DNA from: JBNKWA01 sp050299555
Lineage (GTDB): Bacteria; Pseudomonadota; Alphaproteobacteria; Rhodobacterales; Rhodobacteraceae
Direction of reading: 5' to 3'
Length of the DNA stretch: 51,586 nt
Assembly: GCA_050299555.1 (NCBI GenBank)
Contig: JBNKWA010000005.1
Span: forward strand, 1 to 51,586
Below, piece by piece: positions 23,618-31,940 of this stretch. The notes under the pieces were generated by a model. The model did no database searches, was not told where the DNA came from, and worked only from the letters and a program-made list of their open reading frames with translations. The translations under genes were made by a program, and so were the position numbers. The stretch's first letter is position 1; each line of letters opens with the position of its first letter.

Positions 23618-24019
23618 ATGTCTCTTTACGAGCATGTGTTCATCGCACGTCAGGATATCTCCAACACTCAGGCCGAGGGTCTGACCGAACATTTTGGTCA
23701 GGTGATTGCCGACAATGGCGGCAAGATCGTCGACACTGAGTATTGGGGCCTCAAGACGCTCGCGTACAAGATCAACAAGAACCGCAAGGGCCATTTTACC
23801 TTCATGCGCTCCGACGCACCGGCAGCGGCCGTGCAGGAGATGGAGCGGCTGATGCGTCTGCACGACGATGTGGTTCGCGTCCTGACCATCAAGGTCGACG
23901 CGCATGAGGAAGGGCCGTCGGCGATGCTGCAATCGCGCAGCCGCGACGACCGTGGGCGCCGTGACCGTGACGGCGACCGGGGCGGCGACCGGGGCGGCCG
24001 CGGCCGCCGCGACAGCTGA
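23618..24019 (+). CDS. rpsF: 30S ribosomal protein S6
   Basis: S6 binds 16S rRNA with S18 in the small-subunit platform. The 133-residue protein shows MSLYEHVFIARQDISNTQAE, the YWGLKTLAYKINKNRKGHF core and DDVVRVLTIKVD. It has a C-terminal tail from about residue 107 rich in Arg, Asp and Gly, a disordered extension common in Alphaproteobacteria. AAGG seven bases before the ATG supports the start. First gene of rpsF-rpsR-rplI. Confidence 0.98.
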   Translation: MSLYEHVFIARQDISNTQAEGLTEHFGQVIADNGGKIVDTEYWGLKTLAYKINKNRKGHFTFMRSDAPAAAVQEMERLMRLHDDVVRVLTIKVDAHEEGPSAMLQSRSRDDRGRRDRDGDRGGDRGGRGRRDS

Positions 24020-24033
24020 GCGAGGACAGACAG

Positions 24034-24261
24034 ATGGCAACCAGACCTTTCTTCCGCCGCCGCAAGACCTGCCCGTTTTCCGGCGCCGACGCACCCAAGA
24101 TCGACTACAAGGACGTCAAGCTCCTTCAGCGCTACATCTCCGAGCGCGGCAAGATCGTCCCCTCGCGCATTACCGCCGTTTCCTCCAAGAAGCAGCGTGA
24201 ACTGGCGCGGGCGATCAAGCGGGCGCGGTTCCTCGCGCTCCTGCCCTACGCCGTGAAGTAA
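24034..24261 (+). CDS. rpsR: 30S ribosomal protein S18
   Basis: The 75-residue basic protein starts MATRPFFRRRKTCPFSGADA and has the S18 core KLLQRYISERGKIVPSRITA. It partners S6 on the 30S platform. It lies 14 bases after rpsF and 12 bases before rplI in one operon. Confidence 0.98.
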   Translation: MATRPFFRRRKTCPFSGADAPKIDYKDVKLLQRYISERGKIVPSRITAVSSKKQRELARAIKRARFLALLPYAVK

Positions 24262-24273
24262 GGAGGACAGACC

Positions 24274-24885
24274 ATGGACGTCATTCTCCTCGAACGCATC
24301 GCCAAGCTCGGCCAGATGGGCGACGTGGTGAAGGTCAAGCAGGGCTATGCCCGCAACTTCCTTCTCCCCCAGCGCAAGGCGCTCCGCGCCACCAGCGACA
24401 ACATCGCCTATTTCGAGTCGCAGAAGGCGCAGCTCGAGGCCAACAACCTCGAGACCCGGAAAGAGGCCGAAGCGCTTGCCGGCCGCCTCGACGGGCAGAG
24501 CTTCGTGGTCATCCGGTCGGCCTCCGAGTCCGGCGCACTCTACGGCTCGGTAGCCACCGGCGACATCGCCGAGGCCGCCAGCGCCGGCGGCTTCACCATC
24601 GAGCGCCGCCAGGTCCGCCTCGACCGCCCGATCAAGGAACTCGGCCTGCAGAAGGTGCTGATCGCCCTGCATCCGGAAGTGGACGTGGAGATCACCATCA
24701 ACGTCGCCCGCTCCACCGAAGAGGCCGAGCTTCAGGCTTCGGGCCGCTCGATCCAGGATCTGCGCGCCGAGGCCGACGCGGCGGCCGAGTTCGAGATTGC
24801 CGAGCTCTTCGATGACATCGGCAGCGCAGCCTCGGACCAGGACGACGGCGGGCCGATCGACGCCCCCGGGCCGACCGAGGACTGA
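24274..24885 (+). CDS. rplI: 50S ribosomal protein L9, with long acidic C-terminal extension
   Basis: L9 bridges the large subunit base and helps keep reading frame. The 203-residue protein has the N-terminal domain (MDVILLERIAKLGQMGDVVK, then VKQGYARNFLLPQ), the long linker helix and the C-terminal RNA-binding domain ending near residue 149. A further 50 residues are Ala/Asp/Glu-rich (EADAAAEFEIAELFDDIG). Such extensions are common in Alphaproteobacteria and of unknown use. A GGAGG ribosome site precedes the ATG. Confidence 0.97.
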   Translation: MDVILLERIAKLGQMGDVVKVKQGYARNFLLPQRKALRATSDNIAYFESQKAQLEANNLETRKEAEALAGRLDGQSFVVIRSASESGALYGSVATGDIAEAASAGGFTIERRQVRLDRPIKELGLQKVLIALHPEVDVEITINVARSTEEAELQASGRSIQDLRAEADAAAEFEIAELFDDIGSAASDQDDGGPIDAPGPTED

Positions 24886-24908
24886 TCGCTGCCACCATAT
24901 CCATAGTT

Positions 24909-24934
24909 GCGGGCGTCCCTCTGGGGGCGCCCGC
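24909..24934 (+). terminator. Terminator hairpin after rplI
   Basis: GCGGGCG (24909-24915) pairs with CGCCCGC (24928-24934), extended inward to an 11-bp stem with a 4-base loop, followed by TTCACGTT. It begins 23 bases after the rplI stop. Confidence 0.7.
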
Positions 24935-25029
24935 TTCACGTTAAGTGATCTTTCGCACACCCGAATCGCCGGCGATTATGCTATGCATCGGCGTCTGGGA
25001 GTGTGTGTGGATTCACTGGTGAACCTGTC

Positions 25030-25143
25030 ATGTTGCGTCATTTCGAACATATTCTGAGGCGTTTCGCTGATCTCGCGGTCATCGCGGCGCTGCTCAGCTT
25101 CTTCCTTCTTGCCTGGCAGATCCTGCTTCCGCTGATGGCCTGA
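25030..25143 (+). CDS. 37-residue single-pass membrane microprotein
   Basis: I do not recognise this protein. The frame encodes 37 residues: a basic amphipathic start (MLRHFEHILRRFADL) followed by one hydrophobic helix (residues about 16-36, AVIAALLSFFLLAWQILLPL). The topology would be N-in by the positive-inside rule. A GGTG site lies 9 bases before the ATG. It lies alone in the 415-base stretch between rplI and dnaB. The rplI terminator is upstream, and a separate strong terminator starts 5 bases after its stop codon, which argues that it is an independent expressed gene. Confidence 0.55.
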   Translation: MLRHFEHILRRFADLAVIAALLSFFLLAWQILLPLMA

Positions 25144-25148
25144 GACAG

Positions 25149-25181
25149 GGGCGCCGGCCGGATCGTCGGCGCCCGTCTTTT
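25149..25181 (+). terminator. Intrinsic terminator after the 37-residue microprotein gene
   Basis: GGGCGCCG (25149-25156) and CGGCGCCC (25167-25174) form an 8-bp GC stem with a 10-base loop, followed by GTCTTTT. Plus-strand orientation, 5 bases after the small gene's stop and upstream of dnaB. Confidence 0.82.
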
Positions 25182-25300
25182 GACCTCCAGCGCTCACCTG
25201 CCTGTGGACCGTTTTGGTGGCTTTTCCCCAATCATAACAGGCGGGGGATAGCTGCGTCCTGGTGTATAAGGCCCCCAAACACAGAAGCCAGGGGGCAGTC

Positions 25301-26788
25301 ATGGCAGATGGATCGGGCGGCGTCGCAGCCGAGGCGACGCTTGGCCGGCCGCACAATATCGAGGCGGAACAGGCACTTCTCGGCGCACTCCTGCTGAACA
25401 ACGACGTCTACGACCGAGTCGCGTCGATCATCGACGAGTCGCACTTCTACGACCCGGTGCACGGCCGCATCTACGATGTGGCCGCGCGCAAGATTCAGAA
25501 GAACATGCTGGCCTCGCCGGTCACCGTGAAGGCGTTCCTCGCCGACGATCCCGGCCTGGCCGAGCTGGGCGGGCCGGCCTATCTTGCCCGGCTCGCGGCA
25601 TCCGCGGTGTCGATCTTCGACGTGCGCCACTATGCCCAGCTCATCCATGACATGTCGCTCAGGCGCAACCTGATCGCCGTCGGCGAGGAGATCGCGGCCC
25701 GCGCCGCCACCATGGACGTGGACCTCGCGCCGGCCGAGCAGATCGTCGAGGCCGAGCAGCAGCTCTATCGCCTTGGCGAGACCGGCCGCAGCGACACCGG
25801 CTTCCAGTCCTTCGTCAAGGCGGTGACCGACGCGGTGGACGTGGCCAATGCCGCCTACCAGCGCGACGGCGGCCTGGCCGGGCTCGCCACCGGTCTTGTC
25901 GATCTCGACCAGAAGCTCGGCGGCCTGCACCCGTCGGACCTGCTGATCATCGCCGGCCGCCCCTCCATGGGCAAGACCTCGCTGGCCACCAACATCGCCT
26001 TCCACATCGCCCGCAAGTACCGCAAGGGCACGCTTCCCGACGGCAGCGAGGGCGCGGTCGAGGGCGGCGTGGTGGGCTTCTTCTCGCTGGAGATGTCGGC
26101 CGAACAGCTCGCCGCCCGCGTCCTGTCCGAGGCGGCCGAGATCCCGTCCGAGCTGATCCGCCGCGGCGAGATGACCGAACAGGGCATGCGCCGCTTCTTC
26201 GAGGCGGCCAAGGAGATCGAGCAGTCCAAGCTCTACATCGACGACACCCCGGCGCTGCCCATCGCCCAGCTCGCGGCCCGGGCCCGGCGGCTGAAGCGCA
26301 CCCACGGGCTCGACGTGCTGTTCGTCGACTACCTGCAGCTTGTCCGCCCCACCGGCGGGCGCAGCGACGGCAGGGTCCAGGAGATCGCCGAGATCACCCA
26401 GGGCCTGAAGGCGATCGCCAAGGAACTGGCAATCCCGGTGGTGGCGCTGTCGCAGCTCTCGCGGCAGGTGGAATCGCGCGAGGACAAGCGGCCGCAGCTC
26501 TCCGACCTGCGCGAGTCGGGCTCCATCGAGCAGGACGCCGACGTGGTGATGTTCGTCTTCCGTGAAGAGTACTACAAGCTTCGCGAAAAGCCGGGCGAGC
26601 ACGATACCGAGGCGATGATGAAGTGGCAGGAGGAGATGGCCAAGATCGAGGGCAAGGCCGAGATCGTCATCGGCAAGCAGCGTCACGGGCCGATCGGCAC
26701 CGTGGACGTCGCCTTCGACGGCCGCTTCACCCGCTTCTCGAATCTGGCCAAGCCCTACCAGGTGGGCAGCGGCGACGACTTCGATTGA
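25301..26788 (+). CDS. dnaB: Replicative DNA helicase DnaB
   Basis: DnaB unwinds DNA ahead of the replisome as a hexamer. The 495-residue protein has the N-terminal helical domain (NIEAEQALLGALLLNNDVYD) and the RecA-like C-terminal domain with Walker A GRPSMGKT at 219-226, FFSLEMSAEQLA, Walker B LDVLFVDYLQL, LSQLSRQVESREDKRP and the arginine-finger region SGSIEQDADVVMF. No intein is present. I chose the ATG at 25301 with AGGGGGCAGTC upstream; an ATG 13 codons earlier is less well placed. Confidence 0.98.
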   Translation: MADGSGGVAAEATLGRPHNIEAEQALLGALLLNNDVYDRVASIIDESHFYDPVHGRIYDVAARKIQKNMLASPVTVKAFLADDPGLAELGGPAYLARLAASAVSIFDVRHYAQLIHDMSLRRNLIAVGEEIAARAATMDVDLAPAEQIVEAEQQLYRLGETGRSDTGFQSFVKAVTDAVDVANAAYQRDGGLAGLATGLVDLDQKLGGLHPSDLLIIAGRPSMGKTSLATNIAFHIARKYRKGTLPDGSEGAVEGGVVGFFSLEMSAEQLAARVLSEAAEIPSELIRRGEMTEQGMRRFFEAAKEIEQSKLYIDDTPALPIAQLAARARRLKRTHGLDVLFVDYLQLVRPTGGRSDGRVQEIAEITQGLKAIAKELAIPVVALSQLSRQVESREDKRPQLSDLRESGSIEQDADVVMFVFREEYYKLREKPGEHDTEAMMKWQEEMAKIEGKAEIVIGKQRHGPIGTVDVAFDGRFTRFSNLAKPYQVGSGDDFD

Positions 26789-26801
26789 CCACTGCGATTC
26801 G

Positions 26802-26831
26802 GTGAAGGCTGGCAGCGGGGCCGGCCTTCAC
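26802..26831. terminator. Bidirectional hairpin between dnaB and the convergent acyltransferase gene
   Basis: GTGAAGG and CCTTCAC close a 12-bp stem (one G-T pair) with a 6-base loop, 14 bases after dnaB. There is no U tract on either side, so it may act as an RNA 3'-end hairpin rather than a strict intrinsic terminator. Confidence 0.45.
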
Positions 26832-26861
26832 GACCACCCGGCGCGCGCCCCTACACGACCC

Positions 26862-27644
26862 CTACCCCAGCAGCAGCCGCTTGCGCGCCGCCGACACCCG
26901 GCCAACCTCCAGCCCGGTGAAGACATGCAGCGTGCCAAGGTCCCGGTCGATGACCGCATGATCCGACACCCAGCCACCCATGGCCAGGTACGACCGCAGC
27001 AACGGCGGCATCGCCTTCATCGCCGCCTTCAGGTCGGGCTTCTTCAACCTCAGCCGGCTGGCAAAGCGGAACACCGCCGGCGCCTTCACCTTGGGCAGCA
27101 ACCGCCGCGGCGCCAGATGCCGCTCCTTCAGCAGCGCGAAGGCATCCGCATAGGCCGCTTCCTCGGTGCCCGAGAAGCTCGAGCAGCCGAACAGGAACCC
27201 GAATCCCTCGGCCTCCACGTACCGGGCCAGCGCGGTCCAGGCGACCCGCACCACCTCGCCGTCGCGCGCCTCGGGCGCCACGCAGAAGCGCCCCATCTCC
27301 AGAAGCCCCCCCTCCATCGAGGCCAGCGCGGCCAGGTCGTAGTACTGCGCCGAATAGCTGCGGCCGATCTCGCTGCCGCCCGACAACGGCAGCAGCCGGA
27401 AGCAGCACATCAGCCGCCCGCCCGCCACCTCTTCCACCAGCACGTGAATGCAGACATCGTCGAAGGCATCGCCATCCGGCACCTCCTCGCTGCCCCGGAA
27501 GGTGCGCGCCCGCAGCCGCTGCGCCGCGGTGATATCTTCGGGCGCATGGCTGAACCGCACCCTGTAGCGGCTGAAACCCGCCTGTCGGTCACGTGAAGAT
27601 TGCAACATTGCGCTCCCCGCCCGCTCGCCTACATCTGCACTCAT
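26862..27644 (-). CDS. GNAT-fold N-acyltransferase, OlsB (ornithine lipid synthesis) family
   Basis: The 260-residue protein matches the OlsB-type acyltransferases, which transfer a 3-hydroxyacyl group from ACP to ornithine, the first step to ornithine lipids. Visible motifs are SRYRVRFSHAPEDITAAQRL with RARTF, the acidic DAFDDVCIHVLVEE strand, SYSAQYYDL..LEMGRFCVAPEARD and GFGFLFGCSSFSG. The C-terminal half (LPKVKAPAVFRFASRLRLKK) resembles the hemolysin-like part of these proteins. AAGGG nine bases before the ATG at 27644 supports this start; an alternative ATG at 27608 also has GGAG. The olsA partner is not in the window. Substrate is inferred. Confidence 0.82.
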   Translation of the reverse strand: MSADVGERAGSAMLQSSRDRQAGFSRYRVRFSHAPEDITAAQRLRARTFRGSEEVPDGDAFDDVCIHVLVEEVAGGRLMCCFRLLPLSGGSEIGRSYSAQYYDLAALASMEGGLLEMGRFCVAPEARDGEVVRVAWTALARYVEAEGFGFLFGCSSFSGTEEAAYADAFALLKERHLAPRRLLPKVKAPAVFRFASRLRLKKPDLKAAMKAMPPLLRSYLAMGGWVSDHAVIDRDLGTLHVFTGLEVGRVSAARKRLLLG

Positions 27645-27763
27645 CTCAGACGCCCTTGTCATCCTCGTGACGCGTGGCCCCGCCCGGCTGCCATTGCCCA
27701 AGCCACCGGAGCCTGCGACATATGGATGGTGCGGGTCCTGACTGGCAAGTGCGGAGGGGCATC

Positions 27764-28177
27764 ATGAGCGACAAGACCATGACCGAAAAGATCCGGAAGT
27801 CCGACGAGGAGTGGCGGGCGCAGCTCTCCGACCTCGCCTACAAGGTGACGCGCAAGGCCGGAACCGAGCGCGCCTTCACCAATGACGACTTCCCCAAGGC
27901 CCCCGGAACCTTCAACTGCGTCTGCTGTGGCCAGCCGCTGTTCCGTTCCGAGGCCAAGTTCGATTCCGGCACCGGCTGGCCCAGCTTCTATCAGCCGATG
28001 GGCACCGACGCGGTCGAGGAGCATGACGACCGGTCATGGTTCATGCGGCGCACCGAGGTGGTCTGCTCGCGTTGCGACGCTCATCTCGGCCACGTCTTCC
28101 CCGATGGGCCGCAGCCCACCGGCCTGCGCTACTGCATGAATGGCGTTGCGCTGGACTACCAGGCCGACGACGGCTGA
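27764..28177 (+). CDS. msrB: Peptide-methionine (R)-S-oxide reductase
   Basis: MsrB repairs oxidised methionine (R form). The 137-residue protein has both zinc CxxC pairs (Cys52/Cys55 and Cys101/Cys104), the SGTGWPSFYQP motif, HLGHVFPDGP and the catalytic Cys124 in GLRYCMNGVAL. The ATG at 27764 has an excellent GGAGGGG site. It is divergent from the OlsB-like gene and converges with bamE six bases away. Confidence 0.97.
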   Translation: MSDKTMTEKIRKSDEEWRAQLSDLAYKVTRKAGTERAFTNDDFPKAPGTFNCVCCGQPLFRSEAKFDSGTGWPSFYQPMGTDAVEEHDDRSWFMRRTEVVCSRCDAHLGHVFPDGPQPTGLRYCMNGVALDYQADDG

Positions 28178-28183
28178 TCGCCG

Positions 28184-28654
28184 CTAGTTGCCGAAAAGCT
28201 GCTCGGCGTCGACCCGGAACAGGTTGCCGAATAGCTGCTCCAGGATGCCGAGCTTGCGGGCATTGGTCTCGGTCACCCGGGTGTTGAGATTGATGACGCG
28301 GCCGTCCTCCAGGCCATAGCGGTCCATGCCGGTGACGGTGCCGCCATCGTCGAAGTTGATCGCCACGATCGAGCGATCGATCACCTCGGGCGGGTTGTAG
28401 GTGTACTGGCTGATCGTGGTCTGCACGTAGTACCAGCTGCCATCGCCGATCAGCCCGCCGGTGATGGGGCGCCCGAAGCGCTCCAGCACGGTGGAAATGT
28501 TGTCCTCGCCCGGCACCAGTGTGTCGAGATCCGCCTGCGTTGGCACATAGCCATGCACCGACACCTGCGGCGAGCATCCGACCGCCAGCACCAGCGCGAA
28601 GATTGCGACCTTTCGGGCCAAGGCAGCGGAAACATGCATGGATGGAACTGTCAT
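28184..28654 (-). CDS. bamE: Outer membrane protein assembly factor BamE (SmpA/OmlA) lipoprotein
   Basis: BamE is a lipoprotein of the BAM complex that inserts outer-membrane proteins. The 156-residue protein has a type II signal peptide (VAIFALVLAVGC, lipidated Cys27) and the SmpA/OmlA fold: DLDTLVPGEDNISTVLERFG, then RPITGGLIGDGSWYYV and VIAINFDDGGTV. The C-terminal tail contains two similar EQLFGN segments. No strong ribosome site is visible; GTG 28657 or ATG 28639 are alternative starts. It is divergent from the DUF177-rpmF-plsX-fabH operon. Confidence 0.92.
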   Translation of the reverse strand: MTVPSMHVSAALARKVAIFALVLAVGCSPQVSVHGYVPTQADLDTLVPGEDNISTVLERFGRPITGGLIGDGSWYYVQTTISQYTYNPPEVIDRSIVAINFDDGGTVTGMDRYGLEDGRVINLNTRVTETNARKLGILEQLFGNLFRVDAEQLFGN

Positions 28655-28789
28655 CACCGATTTACGCTTGCCGACCTATCTGTGCGGTGATGTAAAATCA
28701 AGCGTATCGGCGGCCCCCGCCGTGCCCCGTGTTCCGGCGGGGCGACCCAGGGGCCTCCGGCGCATGCCGCAGTAAGGGGAGTCGTGCCC

Positions 28790-29332
28790 ATGTCCCGTTC
28801 ACCCGCACAGAACCCCCAGACCCCCGAATTCGCCCGACCGGTCACCGTGGCGCGCCTGAAGGGTGCCGAGGTGGTCGAGTTCGACGAGGCGGCCACCGAG
28901 GACGAGCGCCGCTCGCTGGCCCGGCTGTTTGGCGCCACCGCGGTCAAGGATCTCGCCGTGGCCGGCCGGATCGCTGCCGTCCCCGGCGGCTGGCTGATGG
29001 AAGCGCGCCTGACCGCCACCGTGCTGCAGCCCTGCGTGGTGACGCTGGCGCCGGTCAAGACGCGCATCAACCAGCCGATCCGGCGCCGCTTCCTGGCCGA
29101 TCCCTCGGCCGCCGAGGACGATGACGAGGTCGAGGCGCTGGGCCCGGTGATCGACCCCGGCCTGATCGCCATCGAGGAGGTGGCGCTTGCGCTGCCGCCC
29201 TACCCCCGCGCGCCGGGCGCATCGCTGGCGCAAAGCGAATTCGGTCCGCCCGGCGCCGCCCCGGTCACCGAGGAAAAGGTGCGCCCCTTCGCCGATCTGG
29301 CCCGGCTGCGCGACAAGCTCGGCCGCGGCTGA
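28790..29332 (+). CDS. DUF177 (YceD-like) protein
   Basis: This 180-residue protein belongs to the YceD/DUF177 family normally found just before rpmF. It shows the family cores WLMEARLTATVLQPCVVTLA, then PVKTRINQPIRRRF, and an acidic stretch DDDEVEALGPVIDPGLIAIE. Family members are linked to 23S rRNA or ribosome maturation in other bacteria; the exact role is not settled. I chose the ATG at 28790 with AAGGGGAG at correct spacing over a GTG two codons upstream. It heads DUF177-rpmF-plsX-fabH. Confidence 0.9.
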   Translation: MSRSPAQNPQTPEFARPVTVARLKGAEVVEFDEAATEDERRSLARLFGATAVKDLAVAGRIAAVPGGWLMEARLTATVLQPCVVTLAPVKTRINQPIRRRFLADPSAAEDDDEVEALGPVIDPGLIAIEEVALALPPYPRAPGASLAQSEFGPPGAAPVTEEKVRPFADLARLRDKLGRG

Positions 29333-29373
29333 CCGCTCGCGCCGGGCTACCAGGTGATAGCGTCATTTGGGGG

Positions 29374-29401
29374 TTGCGCGCGGCTGCGAACCGGCTATTT
29401 T
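29374..29401 (+). promoter_or_regulatory. Possible rpmF-plsX-fabH promoter
   Basis: TTGCGC (29374-29379), a 16-base spacer and TATTTT (29396-29401) lie in the 179-base gap before rpmF. The match is moderate only. Confidence 0.35.
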
Positions 29402-29511
29402 GCGCGCCTCCCCGTGCCCGGGCGGATTCCCGCCGCGTGACAAGCGCGCGCCCCGGTGCTAGGTGCGGGAAATTCGAACCAGCGACGCCGCCCGGATGAT
29501 GAGGAAATGCC

Positions 29512-29718
29512 ATGGCCGTCCCCAAAAGCAAAGTCACGCGTTCGCGCCGCGGCATGCGCAGGTCACACCACGCGCTGGTGGCCGCGAACCCCAACGAGTG
29601 CCCGAACTGCGGCGAGATGCGCCGGCCGCACCACGTGTGCCCCGCCTGCGGTCACTACGCCGACCGTGAGGTGATCGCCCAAGCCGATGATGTCGATCTG
29701 GACGAGGACGCGGCGTAA
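29512..29718 (+). CDS. rpmF: 50S ribosomal protein L32
   Basis: The 68-residue basic protein starts MAVPKSKVTRSRRGMRRSHH and retains all four zinc-ribbon cysteines (Cys30, Cys33, Cys43, Cys46). It ends with an acidic tail. The ATG follows GAGGAAATGCC. It is linked to plsX and fabH, joining ribosome and membrane lipid synthesis, as in many Proteobacteria. Confidence 0.97.
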   Translation: MAVPKSKVTRSRRGMRRSHHALVAANPNECPNCGEMRRPHHVCPACGHYADREVIAQADDVDLDEDAA

Positions 29719-29745
29719 GGCCGGGACCCGTCGCAGCGGCCGGAC

Positions 29746-30846
29746 ATGACCTCCGCCACCCCCCCGAACGCCGAAACGCCAGAGCGTGTCGTCATCTCGG
29801 TCGATGCCATGGGGGGTGAGGGTGGTCTTGCCGCCATTGTCGGCGGCATGGCCCTGTCGGCCGAGATCAACCCGAGCGTCCATTTCATCGTCCACGGCGA
29901 TGCCGGCAAGCTGGAACGCCTGCTGGCCCGCCGGCCGGTGCTTTCGGGCCGGGTTGACGTGCGCCACGCCGAAAAGGTCGTGTCCATGGACGAGAAGCCC
30001 TCGCGCGCCGTGCGCCAGGGCCAGGGCAGTTCCATGTCGAACGCACTGCAGACCGTGGCCGAGGGCGAGGCGACGGTTGCCGTCTCCTGCGGCAATACCG
30101 GCGCGCTGATGGCCATGGCCATGCTCGGCCTGCGCAAGCTGCCCGGGGTCAGCCGTCCGGCCATCGCCGTGCTGTGGCCGTCGAGGAACCCGTCGGGCTA
30201 CAACGTCGTGCTCGATGTCGGTGCCGATGTGCGCGCCGACGCCAAGGACCTGCTGCAATATGCGGTGATGGGCGCCTCCTACGCCCGCAACGGCTTCGGG
30301 CTGGCGCGGCCCCGGCTGGGGCTCCTGAACGTCGGCACCGAGCCGCACAAGGGCCATACCGAACTTCAGGCCGCCGCCGAGGCGATGCCCCAGGTGGCCG
30401 AAGCCTCGGACTTCGAATATGTCGGCTTCGTCGAGGGCTCGGACATTTCCTCCTCCACCGTCGACATCATCGTCACCGACGGCTTCACCGGCAATGTCGC
30501 ACTGAAGACAGCCGAAGGCACCGCGGCGCTGATCCGCGAGCTGTTGCGCGCCGCCTTCGGCCATTCGATCCTCAGCCGCATCGGCGCTCTTTTCGCCGTC
30601 ACCTCGCTGCGCCGCCTGCAGAAGCGGATCGACCCCCGCCGGGTCAATGGCGGCGTCTTCCTCGGCCTCAACGGCACCGTCATCAAGTCGCACGGCTCGG
30701 CCGACGAGACCGGCGTATCGGCCGCGATCAAGCTCGCCTTCAAGCTGGCGCAAAGCGGATTTTCCGAAAGGCTTGCCCGACGCGTTGCATCTGGCGTCGT
30801 TGCCGGCGACGATGGGGCTCAAGAGGGAGAGGCTGGAGTCGGGTGA
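29746..30846 (+). CDS. plsX: Phosphate acyltransferase PlsX
   Basis: PlsX makes acyl-phosphate from acyl-ACP for phospholipid synthesis at the membrane surface. The 366-residue protein shows VVISVDAMGGEGGLAAIVGG, the GSSMSNALQTVAEGEATVAV region with SCGNTGALMA, NVGTEPHKGHTE and IIVTDGFTGNVALKTAEGTA. It begins 27 bases after rpmF and ends 4 bases before fabH. Confidence 0.97.
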   Translation: MTSATPPNAETPERVVISVDAMGGEGGLAAIVGGMALSAEINPSVHFIVHGDAGKLERLLARRPVLSGRVDVRHAEKVVSMDEKPSRAVRQGQGSSMSNALQTVAEGEATVAVSCGNTGALMAMAMLGLRKLPGVSRPAIAVLWPSRNPSGYNVVLDVGADVRADAKDLLQYAVMGASYARNGFGLARPRLGLLNVGTEPHKGHTELQAAAEAMPQVAEASDFEYVGFVEGSDISSSTVDIIVTDGFTGNVALKTAEGTAALIRELLRAAFGHSILSRIGALFAVTSLRRLQKRIDPRRVNGGVFLGLNGTVIKSHGSADETGVSAAIKLAFKLAQSGFSERLARRVASGVVAGDDGAQEGEAGVG

Positions 30847-30850
30847 GAAC

Positions 30851-31828
30851 ATGAGCGTGACACGGGCCGTCATTCGCGGCTGCGGCCACTATGTGCCGGC
30901 CCGCATCGTTGAGAATGCCGAATTCGCCAAGACACTCGACACCAGTGACGAGTGGATCCGCAGCCGCACCGGCATCGAGCGGCGGCGGTTTGCCGCCGAT
31001 GGCGAGCGGACCTCCGACCTCGCGGCCCATGCCGCCCGCGCCGCGCTTGCCGATGCCGGCATCGACGGCAGCGCCATCGACGCACTGATCGTCGCCACGA
31101 CCACGCCCGACCAGACCTTCCCGGCCACCGCCACCACCGTGCAGGCGGCCATCGGCATGACCGGCGGCTTCGCCTTCGACATGCAGGCGGTCTGCGCCGG
31201 CTTTGTCTACGCCCTCGCCACCGCCAGCGCCCTGATCGCCACCGGACAGGCCCGGCGCGCACTGGTGATCGGCGCCGAGACCTTCTCGCGCATCCTCGAC
31301 TGGAACGACCGCACCACCTGCGTGCTCTTCGGCGACGGCGCCGGCGCGGTGGTACTCGAGGCCGAGGAGGGCACCGGCACATCGGCCGACCGCGGCATCC
31401 TTGCCAGCGCCATCCAGTCCGACGGCCGCTACAACGAGCTTCTCTACGTCGATGGCGGCGTGTCCACCACCGGCACCATCGGCGTCGTCCACATGCAGGG
31501 CAAGGAGGTCTTCCGCCATGCGGTGGTCAAGCTTGCCGAAGCGGCCGAGTCGGCGCTGGCCAAGGCCGGCCTCACCCATGACCAGGTCGACTGGGTGGTC
31601 CCGCACCAGGCCAATCTCAGGATCATCACCGCCACCGCCGCCAAGCTCGGGGTGCCGATGGACAAGGTCGTGGTGACAGTGCAGGAGCATGGCAACACCT
31701 CGGCCGCGTCGATTCCGCTGGCCCTCTCGGTCGCCAAGGCCGAGGGGCGATTCGCACCCGGCGATCTGGTGCTGATGGAGGGTATCGGCGGGGGTCTGGC
31801 CTGGGGTGCCGTGGCGGTTCGCTGGTAG
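30851..31828 (+). CDS. fabH: 3-oxoacyl-[ACP] synthase III (KAS III)
   Basis: FabH starts fatty-acid synthesis by joining acetyl-CoA and malonyl-ACP. The 325-residue protein has the catalytic triad Cys115 (AVCAGF), His252 (PHQANLRI) and Asn282 (GNTSAASIPLAL). The DEWIRSRTGIERRRF motif is also present. The ATG at 30851 is four bases after the plsX stop, with GGTGAGAA overlapping the plsX end as ribosome site. Confidence 0.97.
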   Translation: MSVTRAVIRGCGHYVPARIVENAEFAKTLDTSDEWIRSRTGIERRRFAADGERTSDLAAHAARAALADAGIDGSAIDALIVATTTPDQTFPATATTVQAAIGMTGGFAFDMQAVCAGFVYALATASALIATGQARRALVIGAETFSRILDWNDRTTCVLFGDGAGAVVLEAEEGTGTSADRGILASAIQSDGRYNELLYVDGGVSTTGTIGVVHMQGKEVFRHAVVKLAEAAESALAKAGLTHDQVDWVVPHQANLRIITATAAKLGVPMDKVVVTVQEHGNTSAASIPLALSVAKAEGRFAPGDLVLMEGIGGGLAWGAVAVRW

Positions 31829-31883
31829 CCGGCAAGCGACCGCTTGTTCTTGAGCCTGCACAATCGATGGCAAGTCCTTGTTA

Positions 31884-31913
31884 TTGACTCGGTTTCGTGA
31901 ATCCAAATAGGCT
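31884..31913 (+). promoter_or_regulatory. Putative ihfA promoter
   Basis: TTGACT (31884-31889), 18-base spacer, TAGGCT (31908-31913), about 28 bases before the ihfA start. The -35 is strong and the -10 weak. It lies in the 112-base gap after fabH. Confidence 0.45.
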
Positions 31914-31940
31914 TCCTTGCAAAATCGGGGGGGACATGGA

